From: an uncultured Butyricimonas sp.
Lineage (GTDB): Bacteria; Bacteroidota; Bacteroidia; Bacteroidales; Marinifilaceae
Reading direction: 5' to 3'
Assembly: GCA_944320555.1 (NCBI GenBank)
Contig: CALUHX010000005.1
Coordinates: forward strand, 24,154-88,153
DNA: 64,000 bases
The translations under genes were made by a program, and so were the position numbers. Below, in pieces: positions 1 to 7,443 of this stretch (position 1 is the stretch's first letter; every line of letters begins with the position of its first letter). The notes under the pieces are model-generated. The model was given only the letters and a program-made list of their open reading frames with translations, searched no databases and was not told where the DNA came from.

Positions 1-1
1 C

Positions 2-316
2 GACCGCGTCCCCATCATCATCGAGCTTTACCACATCACCACGGAACTCGTCCGGCGGCTCGAAAAGGCGGACTTCCGCGGCCACACCCTCACCCTCAAA
101 ATCACCTTCGCCGACTTCACCCGCAAAACGCACGCCGTCACCGTGGACCATCCCCTCGTCTCCCGCCAGCAAATCCTCCCGCTCGCCAAACAACTCCTCC
201 GCGACCTCGACCTCCAATCGCCCCAAATCCGCCTGCTGGGCTTGTCGGTTTCCAACCCCGTCGTCCCTCCGCAAAACCCGCTTCCCCGCCAACTCAGCTT
301 GAATTTCAAGCCTTGA
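2..316 (+). CDS. dinB: DNA polymerase IV (Y-family), C-terminal fragment
   Basis: The frame is open from the window edge and stops at a TGA at 314-316, so only about 104 C-terminal residues are present. They match the little-finger domain of DinB: the segment RRLEKADFRGHTLTLKI followed by ADFT and, near the end, IRLLGLSVSN, which is the family's typical final strand. The catalytic palm lies outside the window. Pol IV performs error-prone translesion synthesis opposite damaged template bases. It converges with speA, and a hairpin with a T-rich tail follows at about 486. Identification rests on these C-terminal motifs only. Confidence 0.8.
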   Translation, partial: DRVPIIIELYHITTELVRRLEKADFRGHTLTLKITFADFTRKTHAVTVDHPLVSRQQILPLAKQLLRDLDLQSPQIRLLGLSVSNPVVPPQNPLPRQLSLNFKP

Positions 317-485
317 CGCGGCGCTGCCCTTCGTCCGCAACAACATTTCCGGATATTCTACAACTTTTCACCTGCCACCATCCCCGACAGGCACGCGATT
401 TGCATAAGAACATCATGAGCAAACACACAATATCATAAGACAAAAACAAAGACTTCGATTTTTTTCATAAATTTGTTATTGGTTT

Positions 486-516
486 CCCCCCGCTGCGACA
501 GCGCGGGGATTTCTTG
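486..516 (+). terminator. hairpin terminator after dinB
   Basis: CCCC-CGCTG and CAGCG-GGGG arms enclose a 3 nt loop and are followed by ATTTCTTGTTT. It lies between the convergent dinB and speA genes. Confidence 0.55.
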
Positions 517-551
517 TTTCCTCCACCCGTTCCCCCGCCCGCCGGAAAGAA

Positions 552-590
552 AAGACCTCCCCGCCGGCAAGACACCGGCGGAGAGGTCTT
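552..590 (-). terminator. hairpin terminator after speA
   Basis: Long inverted repeat: AAGACCTC-CCGCCGG pairs with CCGGCGG-GAGGTCTT around a 7 nt loop, directly downstream of the speA stop. On the minus strand the stem is followed by a T-rich stretch. Confidence 0.75.
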
Positions 591-625
591 CATGAATAAA
601 ACTAATGCGTATCCAAATCAAAATG

Positions 626-2518
626 TTACTCCAAATACGTGTAGCCGTACAGGCCGGAACGGTAGTTCGACAGGAACTCGCGTCCCTCCTCGGCGGAAAT
701 GGTACCCTTCTTCACGGAGCTCATCACCCACACCTCCACCGTCCGGGCCATGCGTTTCGGATTGAACTGCACGTACTCCAGCACGTCGGCCACCGTCTCC
801 CCCTCGATCACCTTGTCCACCACGTACTCGTCGCCGCGCACCTTGATGTGCACCGCGTTCGTGTCCCCGAACAGATTGTGCAGGTCGCCCAGAATCTCCT
901 GGTAAGCCCCCACGAGGAACACCCCGAGGTAATACGGCTCCTTGTCCTTCAGCTCGTGCACCGGCAGCGAGTACGACAGGTTCCTCGGCGACACGAAATT
1001 GGCGATTTTCCCGTCCGAGTCGCACGTGATGTCCTGAATCGTCGCCGCCCTCGTCGGCTGCTCGTTCAGGCGCGAGAGCGGAATAATCGGGAAAAGCTGG
1101 TCTATCGCCCACGCGTCCGGCAACGACTGGAAGAGCGAGAAATTGCAGAAATACTTGTCGGGCAACATCTTTGCGATTTTCCTCAACTCCTCCGGCGCGT
1201 GCTTCATGCTCATGGCCATGCCGTGCACCTCCCGGGCCACCGACCAGAACAGCCGCTCCACCTGCGCCCTCGTCCGCAAGTCAATCAGCCCCAGATTGAA
1301 CAATCCCAGCGCGTCCTCCCGTATCTGCACCGCGTCGTGCCACGACTCCAGCAGCCGGGGCTGGTTCAGATTGTCCCACAAGTCGTACAACTCCTTCACC
1401 AGCTCGTGCGCGTCGTCGGCGATTTCCTCCTCCTCGTCGAACGCCGGCAGGCTCGTGCTCGCCAGCACCTCGAACACCAGCACCGAGTGGTGCGCCGTCA
1501 GCGACCGTCCGCTCTCCGTGATGATGTTCGGCTGCGGCAGCCCGTTCTTCTCGCACGCGTCCACCAGCGACGACACGGCGTCGTTCACATACTCCTGAAT
1601 CGAATAGTTCATGCTGTTGCCCGAGGTGGCCGACCGCGTCCCGTCGTAATCCACGCCCAGGCCGCCGCCGATGTCCACGAACTGGATGTCGTAGCCCATC
1701 CCCCGCAACTGCACGAAAAACTGCGAGGCCTCTTTCAGCGCCGTCTTGATGCGGCGGATATTCGTCACCTGGCTCCCGATGTGGAAATGAATCAGCTTCA
1801 AGCAGTCCGCCAACTTGTTCTTTTCCAGAATGTCCAACGCCTCCAGCAGCTCGCTCGAGTTCACCCCGAACTTGCTGACGTCGCCGCCCGACTCCTCCCA
1901 CTTGCCGCTTCCCGAGCTGGCCAGCTTGATGCGGATGCCGATGTTCGGGCGCACTTTCAGCCGCTTCGAAATCGCCGCTATCGTCCGCAGCTCGTTCAGC
2001 TTCTCCACCACGATGTAAATGTTCCGCCCCATCTTCTGCGCCAGCAACGCCAGCTCGATATAGCTCTCGTCCTTGTAGCCGTTGCATATAATCATCGCGT
2101 CGTCGTCGATGTCAATCGACAACACGGCGTGCAACTCCGGCTTCGAACCCGCCTCCAGGCCGATATTGTATTTGTTGCCATGGCTGACGATTTCCTCCAC
2201 CACGGGGCGCATCTGGTTCACCTTGATCGGATATATCAGAAAATTCTTGCCCGTGTAGCCATACTCCTTGGCCGCCATCTCGAAACAGTTCGAAATCTTC
2301 TCGATACGGTTGTCCAGAATGTCCGGAAACCGCAACAGCACGGGAGCCGACACGTCCCTCACCTGCAACTCCTCCATCAACTCCTTCAAATCGATGGCAG
2401 GCCCGCCCGCCCTCGGCGTCACGGTGACGTGCCCTTTCTCGTTAATCGAAAAATAGTTCAGCCCCCAACCGTTGATATTATACAGTTCCGCTGAATCGTC
2501 AATACTCCATTTTCTCAT
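626..2518 (-). CDS. speA: biosynthetic arginine decarboxylase
   Basis: 630 residues, the normal size of the SpeA family (PLP fold III decarboxylases). It converts arginine to agmatine in the cytoplasm, the first step of the agmatine route to putrescine and spermidine. Visible family features are the PLP-lysine motif IYPIKVNQ with Lys99, the glycine-rich phosphate-binding loop DIGGGLGVDYDG in the middle of the barrel, and ITESGR further on. It starts at ATG 2518, has its own terminator at 552-590, and no co-transcribed neighbour in the window. Nothing is missing from the protein. Confidence 0.95.
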   Translation of the reverse strand: MRKWSIDDSAELYNINGWGLNYFSINEKGHVTVTPRAGGPAIDLKELMEELQVRDVSAPVLLRFPDILDNRIEKISNCFEMAAKEYGYTGKNFLIYPIKVNQMRPVVEEIVSHGNKYNIGLEAGSKPELHAVLSIDIDDDAMIICNGYKDESYIELALLAQKMGRNIYIVVEKLNELRTIAAISKRLKVRPNIGIRIKLASSGSGKWEESGGDVSKFGVNSSELLEALDILEKNKLADCLKLIHFHIGSQVTNIRRIKTALKEASQFFVQLRGMGYDIQFVDIGGGLGVDYDGTRSATSGNSMNYSIQEYVNDAVSSLVDACEKNGLPQPNIITESGRSLTAHHSVLVFEVLASTSLPAFDEEEEIADDAHELVKELYDLWDNLNQPRLLESWHDAVQIREDALGLFNLGLIDLRTRAQVERLFWSVAREVHGMAMSMKHAPEELRKIAKMLPDKYFCNFSLFQSLPDAWAIDQLFPIIPLSRLNEQPTRAATIQDITCDSDGKIANFVSPRNLSYSLPVHELKDKEPYYLGVFLVGAYQEILGDLHNLFGDTNAVHIKVRGDEYVVDKVIEGETVADVLEYVQFNPKRMARTVEVWVMSSVKKGTISAEEGREFLSNYRSGLYGYTYLE

Positions 2519-3036
2519 TTCTTTGTCTTAAAACCATTAATACAGATTCTTTCGCGAAAATATAACATATTTCCATATAAATCCTCCTCCCGGCGCATGA
2601 TTTTGCGCCCGCCTCCCGTTTTCCTCCCCCGCGTCGCCGCCGCGCCCTTGCTTGCGACCGACAAACACATGGCTAACAACTGATTATCTTCCACGCGCCA
2701 TTCCTGCTTTTCCGCCCTCCGTCCCTTCCCCTCGAAAGACCACCCCTGTCGCCCCGCCTGTCCCGATTCCTCTGCGTGCAACGAGACGTCCTGTCGCCAC
2801 CCTCTCCATGGCTTCGCCGGGGTTCCGCCAGGTTTGCGGAGCATTTACCGTGCATTTACCGTGCATTTGCCGAGAATGGCGGCTCGACAAATACCCGCCA
2901 AATGCTCCCTGTTTGCTCCGCAACACAAGCCCAACCCTAGCGCAAGCACGACCTCCCTCCGACGCGAACACGCCTCCGCCCACTCCCCGGCAGCGTTTCC
3001 CCGCCCCGTCCCGACCGCCCGCGTTCTTTTATAAGA
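2519..3036. other. 518 bp without a gene, with short repeats
   Basis: No convincing coding frame. The part next to speA is AT-rich and should carry its promoter. At 2841-2870 the unit GCATTTACCGT occurs twice in tandem and a third, altered copy follows. The block 2833-2846 (TTTGCGGAGCATTT) has inverted partners at 2900-2908 (AAATGCTCC) and 2914-2923 (TGCTCCGCAA), so a stem of 9-10 bp could form. The prophage starts directly to the right. Confidence 0.5.
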
Positions 3037-3345
3037 CACAGAACGGAGCGGATAAATGAGAGAGGAACAAAATATGCGTCAAAATCATAATTTCCAAACA
3101 GTTAAGACAGAGCGAGCAGAAATGGAGAGAAAAACGAAATGTTTGCACGGATTTAATTCTAGTGCGGAAACGGAGAAAAAAAGGATACCGGATGTTTACG
3201 TTTAGAGGGCGTATGGTTTACATACAGACGATTGAACGAAACGCAAAAGCCATGTCTTTTCCCAAGGCATTATAATCCGCAAAACGAAATGTTAGGCCGA
3301 ATTGAAACGAAGCGTCTGCATTTCTAAAACGAAACGTATCAAAAA
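3037..3345. repeat. prophage left end with repeated transposase-type sites
   Basis: The terminal block starts CACAGAACGGAGCG and continues into ATAAATGAG. Inside, ACGAARYG-like sites recur near 3135, 3238, 3284, 3307 and 3331, and a GTATGGTTTACATAC near-palindrome lies at about 3211. The same elements occur inverted at the right end. By analogy with Mu attL these are likely transposase-binding sites; this is inferred from position and symmetry. No gene is convincing in 3060-3460. Confidence 0.7.
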
Positions 3346-3372
3346 CCTTTACCTTTTTCCCTCCCCCATAAA

Positions 3373-3417
3373 TGCAAAAAAGCACAAAAAGACTTTGTCT
3401 TTTCAGTGCTTTTCGCA
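3373..3417 (-). terminator. terminator of the leftward late operon
   Basis: Nested inverted repeat: AAAAGCAC and AAAAGAC on one arm, GTCTTTT and GTGCTTTT on the other, with T-tracts, 45 bp downstream of the methylase stop and just inside the left prophage end. The A/T flanks allow it to work in both directions. Confidence 0.7.
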
Positions 3418-3460
3418 TGACGTTCGAACGGCATTCAAACCGCTATGTAATATCGTTTAA

Positions 3461-4315
3461 TCACGCCGCCAAAATTGGATGCCCGTGCCGTTTGTAAAGC
3501 ATAATATCCGTGTACCTGGCATTGTAATTCATACTGGTGTTGAACTCGGCCCTGCCGCATCCCTCGAACGGGTTGCCCAGCGTCCGGTTCTTGCCCATCC
3601 ATTCGCACAGCTCCACAATGGACGACTTGTTTGACGTGAAGTACACAAACGAGTGACCATTCAGAACGGTCAACACATCAAGGTAGTCGGAAAGCCTCCA
3701 ATACATCGAATAAGTTGTGACATCCGTACTCAAATAGGGAGGGTCTACAAGAAACACTACGCCGGGCATGTCCTTGTACTCGTTGAACACCTCCCGGTAA
3801 TCCCGTCTGACAATCTCCAGCCCCTCCAGATAGTCCCCGCAAGGCGGGTAGTCGTTTTTCCGCACCGTGTTATAAAGTGTCTCCTTGCGCATCTCCCCCA
3901 AACTCATCTTATACTTCATGGAAAACAACAGGGATGACGATATGGTGACGTAATCCACGAACCCCCATTCCTTCTCCTCCCGCTCGATCCGCCGGAACAC
4001 CTCCTCCCGGATGTCTTTAGGCAGGGCCTTGTGCCTCGGCACGACCTCGACCATGCGCCGGAAATCCGCCAGCAGCAGGTTCGTGCGGGGAATGTTCTCC
4101 AGCCTGCGGCGGTAATTGTCGAAGTCGTTGTACACGACTTTAGCGTCCGGACGGCACCGCTTGGCGATGTGCGACAGCAGCCCTGAGCCGCCAAACAGGT
4201 CAACGAACACGGTGCCGTCCTTGAACCCCTCCAGCACCTTGGCGAACTCCCTCGCGAACCTGCGCTTTTGTCCCACGAAGGGAAGCGGGGCGGACAGATA
4301 CATTCTCAAGCTCAT
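3461..4315 (-). CDS. Dam-like DNA N6-adenine methyltransferase
   Basis: 284 residues, of the D12 class MTase size. Order of motifs: PFVGQKRR near residues 12-19, the SAM-binding loop VDLFGGSGLLS near 38-48, and the catalytic DPPY at 191-194, that is the alpha-group order. It should methylate adenine in double-stranded DNA; the recognition site cannot be read from the sequence. Its ATG overlaps the stop of the thymidylate-synthase-like gene (ATGA), so the two are probably translationally coupled. It is the last gene of the leftward late block. A likely role is protecting phage DNA from host restriction, which is inference. Confidence 0.85.
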   Translation of the reverse strand: MSLRMYLSAPLPFVGQKRRFAREFAKVLEGFKDGTVFVDLFGGSGLLSHIAKRCRPDAKVVYNDFDNYRRRLENIPRTNLLLADFRRMVEVVPRHKALPKDIREEVFRRIEREEKEWGFVDYVTISSSLLFSMKYKMSLGEMRKETLYNTVRKNDYPPCGDYLEGLEIVRRDYREVFNEYKDMPGVVFLVDPPYLSTDVTTYSMYWRLSDYLDVLTVLNGHSFVYFTSNKSSIVELCEWMGKNRTLGNPFEGCGRAEFNTSMNYNARYTDIMLYKRHGHPILAA

Positions 4316-4950
4316 ACGTTCAACTCGAATTTGACGTTCTCAACTCCGGCGAGGAGTTCCCGGGTATTCTCCTCGTTGTTCCCGTATATATGCACGTTGC
4401 CCAGATTCAACGTGATAGATTTAAGCGGCAAGTCTATTTGCCGGGCCATCGAGTAAAGATGATAGATGTCCGCAGGGAGACCGAGGTTGGCGTCGGAACT
4501 GCGCTGGTACGCCGACACGACCAGTTGCCCCTCCTCGATCTGGAACTGCACGAGGCTCAGGCAGGGTGTCTGGTTGCTCTCCACTCCTGTGGCCCCCAAA
4601 AACAGCACGTAATTCTTGCTGTTGCGCTTTTCGGCGTTGATCTTGGCGATAAGCGGCGGCAATTTCTCCATGTAGGTGGGGTAGCTGTTCACCAGCGTGT
4701 GGCCGCAATAATCCCACCAGGTTATTCCGACCTCCCTGTATTTCTCCACGTTTCTCTCTCCGGACATGAACAGGCGCAACTCGTCCTTCAACTTCTTCCG
4801 GGCGATGCCGTGCCCCTCGAAAATGTCCAGCAGGTCCGCGGGCGTCAGCGTCATCCGCTCGTCCAGCAGGCAGCGGAGCCTGCCCTTCTTGTTCTCTTGG
4901 ACCTTTCCCTCTGAAAGAATCCTTTGTAAAATCTCATGGTACTTGTTCAT
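4312..4950 (-). CDS. thymidylate synthase-family enzyme with dCMP-type Asp (possible dCMP hydroxymethylase)
   Basis: 212 residues, shorter than cellular ThyA (about 264). The core of the TS fold is clear: TPCLS with nucleophile Cys130, YQRSSD with Arg150 and Asp153, and HIYGNN with His187 and Tyr189. The Asn that selects dUMP in ThyA (Asn177 in E. coli) is Asp161 here (GLPADI), the change known from dCMP hydroxymethylases. So the substrate is more likely dCMP than dUMP, and the product a 5-substituted dCMP; this is inference. The canonical SRR motif before the nucleophile is not obvious. ATG 4950 was chosen because the family similarity begins downstream of it. It is coupled to the methylase by an ATGA overlap. 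Confidence 0.75.
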   Translation of the reverse strand: MNKYHEILQRILSEGKVQENKKGRLRCLLDERMTLTPADLLDIFEGHGIARKKLKDELRLFMSGERNVEKYREVGITWWDYCGHTLVNSYPTYMEKLPPLIAKINAEKRNSKNYVLFLGATGVESNQTPCLSLVQFQIEEGQLVVSAYQRSSDANLGLPADIYHLYSMARQIDLPLKSITLNLGNVHIYGNNEENTRELLAGVENVKFELNV

Positions 4951-5024
4951 AACGTTCCTCCTTTGCTTCATTTCAGGAACAAAGGTAGGCGGTCGTTTTT
5001 CTCCTGCCTTACGGAACGGGCAAA

Positions 5025-5267
5025 TCACACTGCAAAGGGCGTGCAGTCGCTTTGGAACCGCTTGACCAGCCCGTACACCTTGCGCTCGCTTATCCCGTAT
5101 TTCTCGGCCAGCACGGCCACGGTGTAAGACACTTTCTCGCCCCGTCCGACCATCTCCGCATAGTCGGCGTACAGGTCCACGAAACGGGCGTCCTCCAGCC
5201 TTATCCCGGCGGCCCGCAGCCGGTCCAGCAGCTCCCGGTTAAACTTTAACAGCTCTATCACTTTCAT
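5025..5267 (-). CDS. small HTH protein
   Basis: 80 residues. The second half, from VAVLAEKYGISERKVYGLVKRF, has the spacing of a helix-turn-helix of the kind found in small phage regulators and terminase-associated proteins. The first half is mostly helical. ATG 5267 was preferred over an in-frame TTG three codons upstream. It lies just downstream of a large near-palindrome (5295-5400) that could carry its binding sites, and just upstream of the TS-like gene. It resembles another small HTH protein of the prophage (35012-35257) in size and layout. Its function is not known. Confidence 0.6.
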   Translation of the reverse strand: MKVIELLKFNRELLDRLRAAGIRLEDARFVDLYADYAEMVGRGEKVSYTVAVLAEKYGISERKVYGLVKRFQSDCTPFAV

Positions 5268-5294
5268 GCAGTCCAATTTTTATTACCTTTGCGA

Positions 5295-5400
5295 CATCTC
5301 ACCTATGTTGACACATAAAAATAGCCACAAATGCGGCCAAAAGGCATTTTGCCCCCGGTTGCGCATTTGTGGCGTTATGTGTTAATATGTAGGTGAGATG
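5295..5400. repeat. 106 bp near-palindrome with about 40 bp arms
   Basis: Arm 1 (5295-5335) and arm 2 (5362-5400) are inverted copies sharing the blocks CATCTCACCTA, ACACATAA and GCCACAAATGCG, with divergent bases between the blocks. The centre is only 26 bp. A GCCCCCGG / CCGGGGGC pair at 5350-5357 and 5413-5420 partly overlaps it and is followed by TTTTTT on the plus strand. It sits between the DUF4376-like gene and the small HTH gene and could be a structured RNA, a MITE-like element or paired operators. Confidence 0.7.
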
Positions 5401-5457
5401 ACTATTAACAGGCCGGGGGCTTTTTTATTCCCTCCCCCGTGGGGATTCAAGCGGGGT

Positions 5458-5949
5458 TCATCCCGCCTCGTACAGCGACCAGTCGATGGCGTCCTTCTTC
5501 CTCCAGCCCTCTTCCAGACATTCCTGGACATGCCGCAAGGCCTTCGTGTAGAAGTCCGTCAATTCCTCGAGGCTCTCGAATTTTTTGTAAACCGGCTTCT
5601 CGTCTGCGCCGAGCTTGAACGTCACCGGCAGGCTTGCCCCGCCCGTCTGGACGGCCAGGTCGTGCGCCGCCTTGTAGTTCGTCTGGTTCTCCATGGAGAG
5701 CCACACGGGAACTCCATCATACTCGAACCCCGAGCGGATTTTTTCCGTCGTTTGGTCGTTTATCCACCCGCAGATGAGAGCCCGGACCTTGTTGGCCGTC
5801 GGCTTGTGCTCCAGCTCCGCCTCCATGTAAGAGGCGTTTCCCTCCCCGTCAGGCTCCACGTCCCAACGGACGCGCCATTTGTCCTTTACCGGGCTCACGC
5901 ACTCCAGCGGCTTGACATTGGCATTCCCCCTTGCTTTTCTCGCTTTCAT
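5458..5949 (-). CDS. phage tail-associated protein, DUF4376-like
   Basis: 163 residues. The C-terminal half, with GVPVWLSMENQTNYKAA, LPVTFKL and a stretch of alternating acidic and aromatic residues ending near DWSLYE, resembles the DUF4376 domain found in phage tail and fibre-assembly proteins. The N-terminus is basic (MKARKARGN). It lies 17 bp downstream of the reverse transcriptase stop and in the same direction, in the fibre/DGR module. A role in fibre function is inferred from this neighbourhood. No catalytic motif is visible. Confidence 0.55.
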   Translation of the reverse strand: MKARKARGNANVKPLECVSPVKDKWRVRWDVEPDGEGNASYMEAELEHKPTANKVRALICGWINDQTTEKIRSGFEYDGVPVWLSMENQTNYKAAHDLAVQTGGASLPVTFKLGADEKPVYKKFESLEELTDFYTKALRHVQECLEEGWRKKDAIDWSLYEAG

Positions 5950-5966
5950 TTCTTTCTCCTTTCTTT

Positions 5967-7280
5967 TTAAGTGAACACGTACTTCGTGCGCCCCTTGCCG
6001 AAGCTTTCCGTCTTGATGATTGTTTCAAACGGGAACCCGTCGGGCACCTCCTTGATTTGCTGGAGGATGTTCTTCATCTCCTCCGAGTTGGTGAAAAACT
6101 TGCGGGACTCCCCGTTGACCTCGATGGCCACGATGCACCGGTCCTCGCCCTGTTCCGTCTTGATACCCGTCTCGAAGTCCTTGACCACGATGGGCAGGTT
6201 CACCAGCTCCCGGATGCTCACCACCGTCCCCGGGAACCGCTTCTTGCCGTCCTCCGGCTTGTAAGAAACGTTCAAATCCTTGAATGATTTCATCTTTCTA
6301 CCTGTTAACACGTAAAACAAATTATTGCACCTGGCGTGCTTGGCCATCCCGTAAAAGGAGGCCGTCAGCTCGCGCCTTCTTCTTCTTGACTTCACCGCTT
6401 TGGCCCCGCCCGTCTTCCGGGCGAACTTTTGCTTGACCCGTTTCCGCAGCCGGATGTCCTCCCCGTCCCGCAGGACGTAGCCGAGGAAGTCGATGCCCTC
6501 CCCGACGGGGAACACCCGCTCGTTCGGTTTCACCTCCAGTCCCGCCCGTTCCACCTGCCGGTGGACGACGTCGCGGATCTTCCACAATTCCGATTTCGAT
6601 TTTCCGAGCACGACGCCGTCGTCGCAATAGCGATAGTAGTGACGGACGCCGAGCCTGTCCTTCAACTCGTGGTCCAGGTAGTGTGACAAGTACAGGTTGC
6701 ACAGCCCCTGGGAGCTTCGCAGCCCGATGCTCACCCCGGAGGGCAGCATCCGCACGAACCCGTCCAGCAACGTGACCAGCGTCCTGTCCTTGAACACTTT
6801 TTGAACGCACTCCATCAGCCTGTCCTGGCTGACGCTCTCGTAGAATTTACGGATGTCGAACTTGTAACAATACGCCGTGCCCTCCGGGTCTGCCCTCAGG
6901 TCGTCGGCCATGTAATTGAGCAGGTCGTGCGTGCCCCGCCCCTCGATGCTGGCCGCCGTCGTGCGGATGAACCGCTTTTTCAGTCTCCTGTCCACCACGG
7001 CCATGACGGCGAAAATGGCCACCCGGTCGTGCAACGAAAGCACCTGGATCCTGCGGATTTTCCCGCACTCCGTGATCTCCCGCTCGTGGTAGCCGCTTAT
7101 GCGGAAACTCCCGTCGGCCAGCCTCCGGGCGATGTCGTCCAGCACGGCCTCCTTCCGGGCGACCATGCCCCGCCCCTGGAAGCTCCGCTTGCGCTTCCTG
7201 CCGGCGAGCACCCGCTTGAAGGCCTCCTCCAGGTTCGCCCGCTCCAATATTTCCGCCATGACGTCTTTTTCCCTGCGCAT
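5967..7280 (-). CDS. reverse transcriptase, DGR type, with extra C-terminal domain
   Basis: 437 residues. RT motifs: FDIRKFYESV with catalytic Asp142, IGLRSSQ at 185-191, and YCDD at 218-221 (Cys in the usual Met/Val place). The IGxxxSQ sequence separates DGR reverse transcriptases from group II intron and retron enzymes, which have other residues there. DGR RTs copy a template RNA with errors at adenines and replace a variable region in a target gene. Residues about 330-437 form an added domain with strands such as PIVVKDF, CIVAIEV and KFFTNSEEM, resembling an OB-type nucleic-acid-binding fold. ATG 7280 was chosen over an upstream TTG. It lies 155 bp downstream of the adhesin gene, the usual DGR place. 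Confidence 0.8.
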   Translation of the reverse strand: MRREKDVMAEILERANLEEAFKRVLAGRKRKRSFQGRGMVARKEAVLDDIARRLADGSFRISGYHEREITECGKIRRIQVLSLHDRVAIFAVMAVVDRRLKKRFIRTTAASIEGRGTHDLLNYMADDLRADPEGTAYCYKFDIRKFYESVSQDRLMECVQKVFKDRTLVTLLDGFVRMLPSGVSIGLRSSQGLCNLYLSHYLDHELKDRLGVRHYYRYCDDGVVLGKSKSELWKIRDVVHRQVERAGLEVKPNERVFPVGEGIDFLGYVLRDGEDIRLRKRVKQKFARKTGGAKAVKSRRRRRELTASFYGMAKHARCNNLFYVLTGRKMKSFKDLNVSYKPEDGKKRFPGTVVSIRELVNLPIVVKDFETGIKTEQGEDRCIVAIEVNGESRKFFTNSEEMKNILQQIKEVPDGFPFETIIKTESFGKGRTKYVFT

Positions 7281-7443
7281 CGTTGACAATTAAAGTTAAA
7301 CATCCGAGGCTCCCCGAGCCTTCCTTCTCTCCGGGCCCGGCTTCTTCGATTCCTTTGGAACCTACCAAACCCTTACCCGGAATCCTTGATTTTCCGGCTT
7401 TCCGGCCTTCCGGCCACTGTTGCCGCGGCTCCTCCCCCTCGGC

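Noticed and set aside
605..2494. Long plus-strand frame over speA
   Set aside because: It is the antisense shadow of a clear SpeA gene; composition is His/Arg/Val-rich with no domain. The same holds for other long antisense frames opposite the adhesin (8056-11001, 12352-14772), the hub and the tape measure.
3218..3418. 66-residue minus-strand frame near the left end
   Set aside because: It lies over the transposase sites and the terminator, lacks a ribosome site and has no coding-like composition.
7290..7443. Possible DGR template repeat in the adhesin-RT gap
   Set aside because: Base-by-base comparison with the variable region gave only scattered matches, so I do not call a template there.
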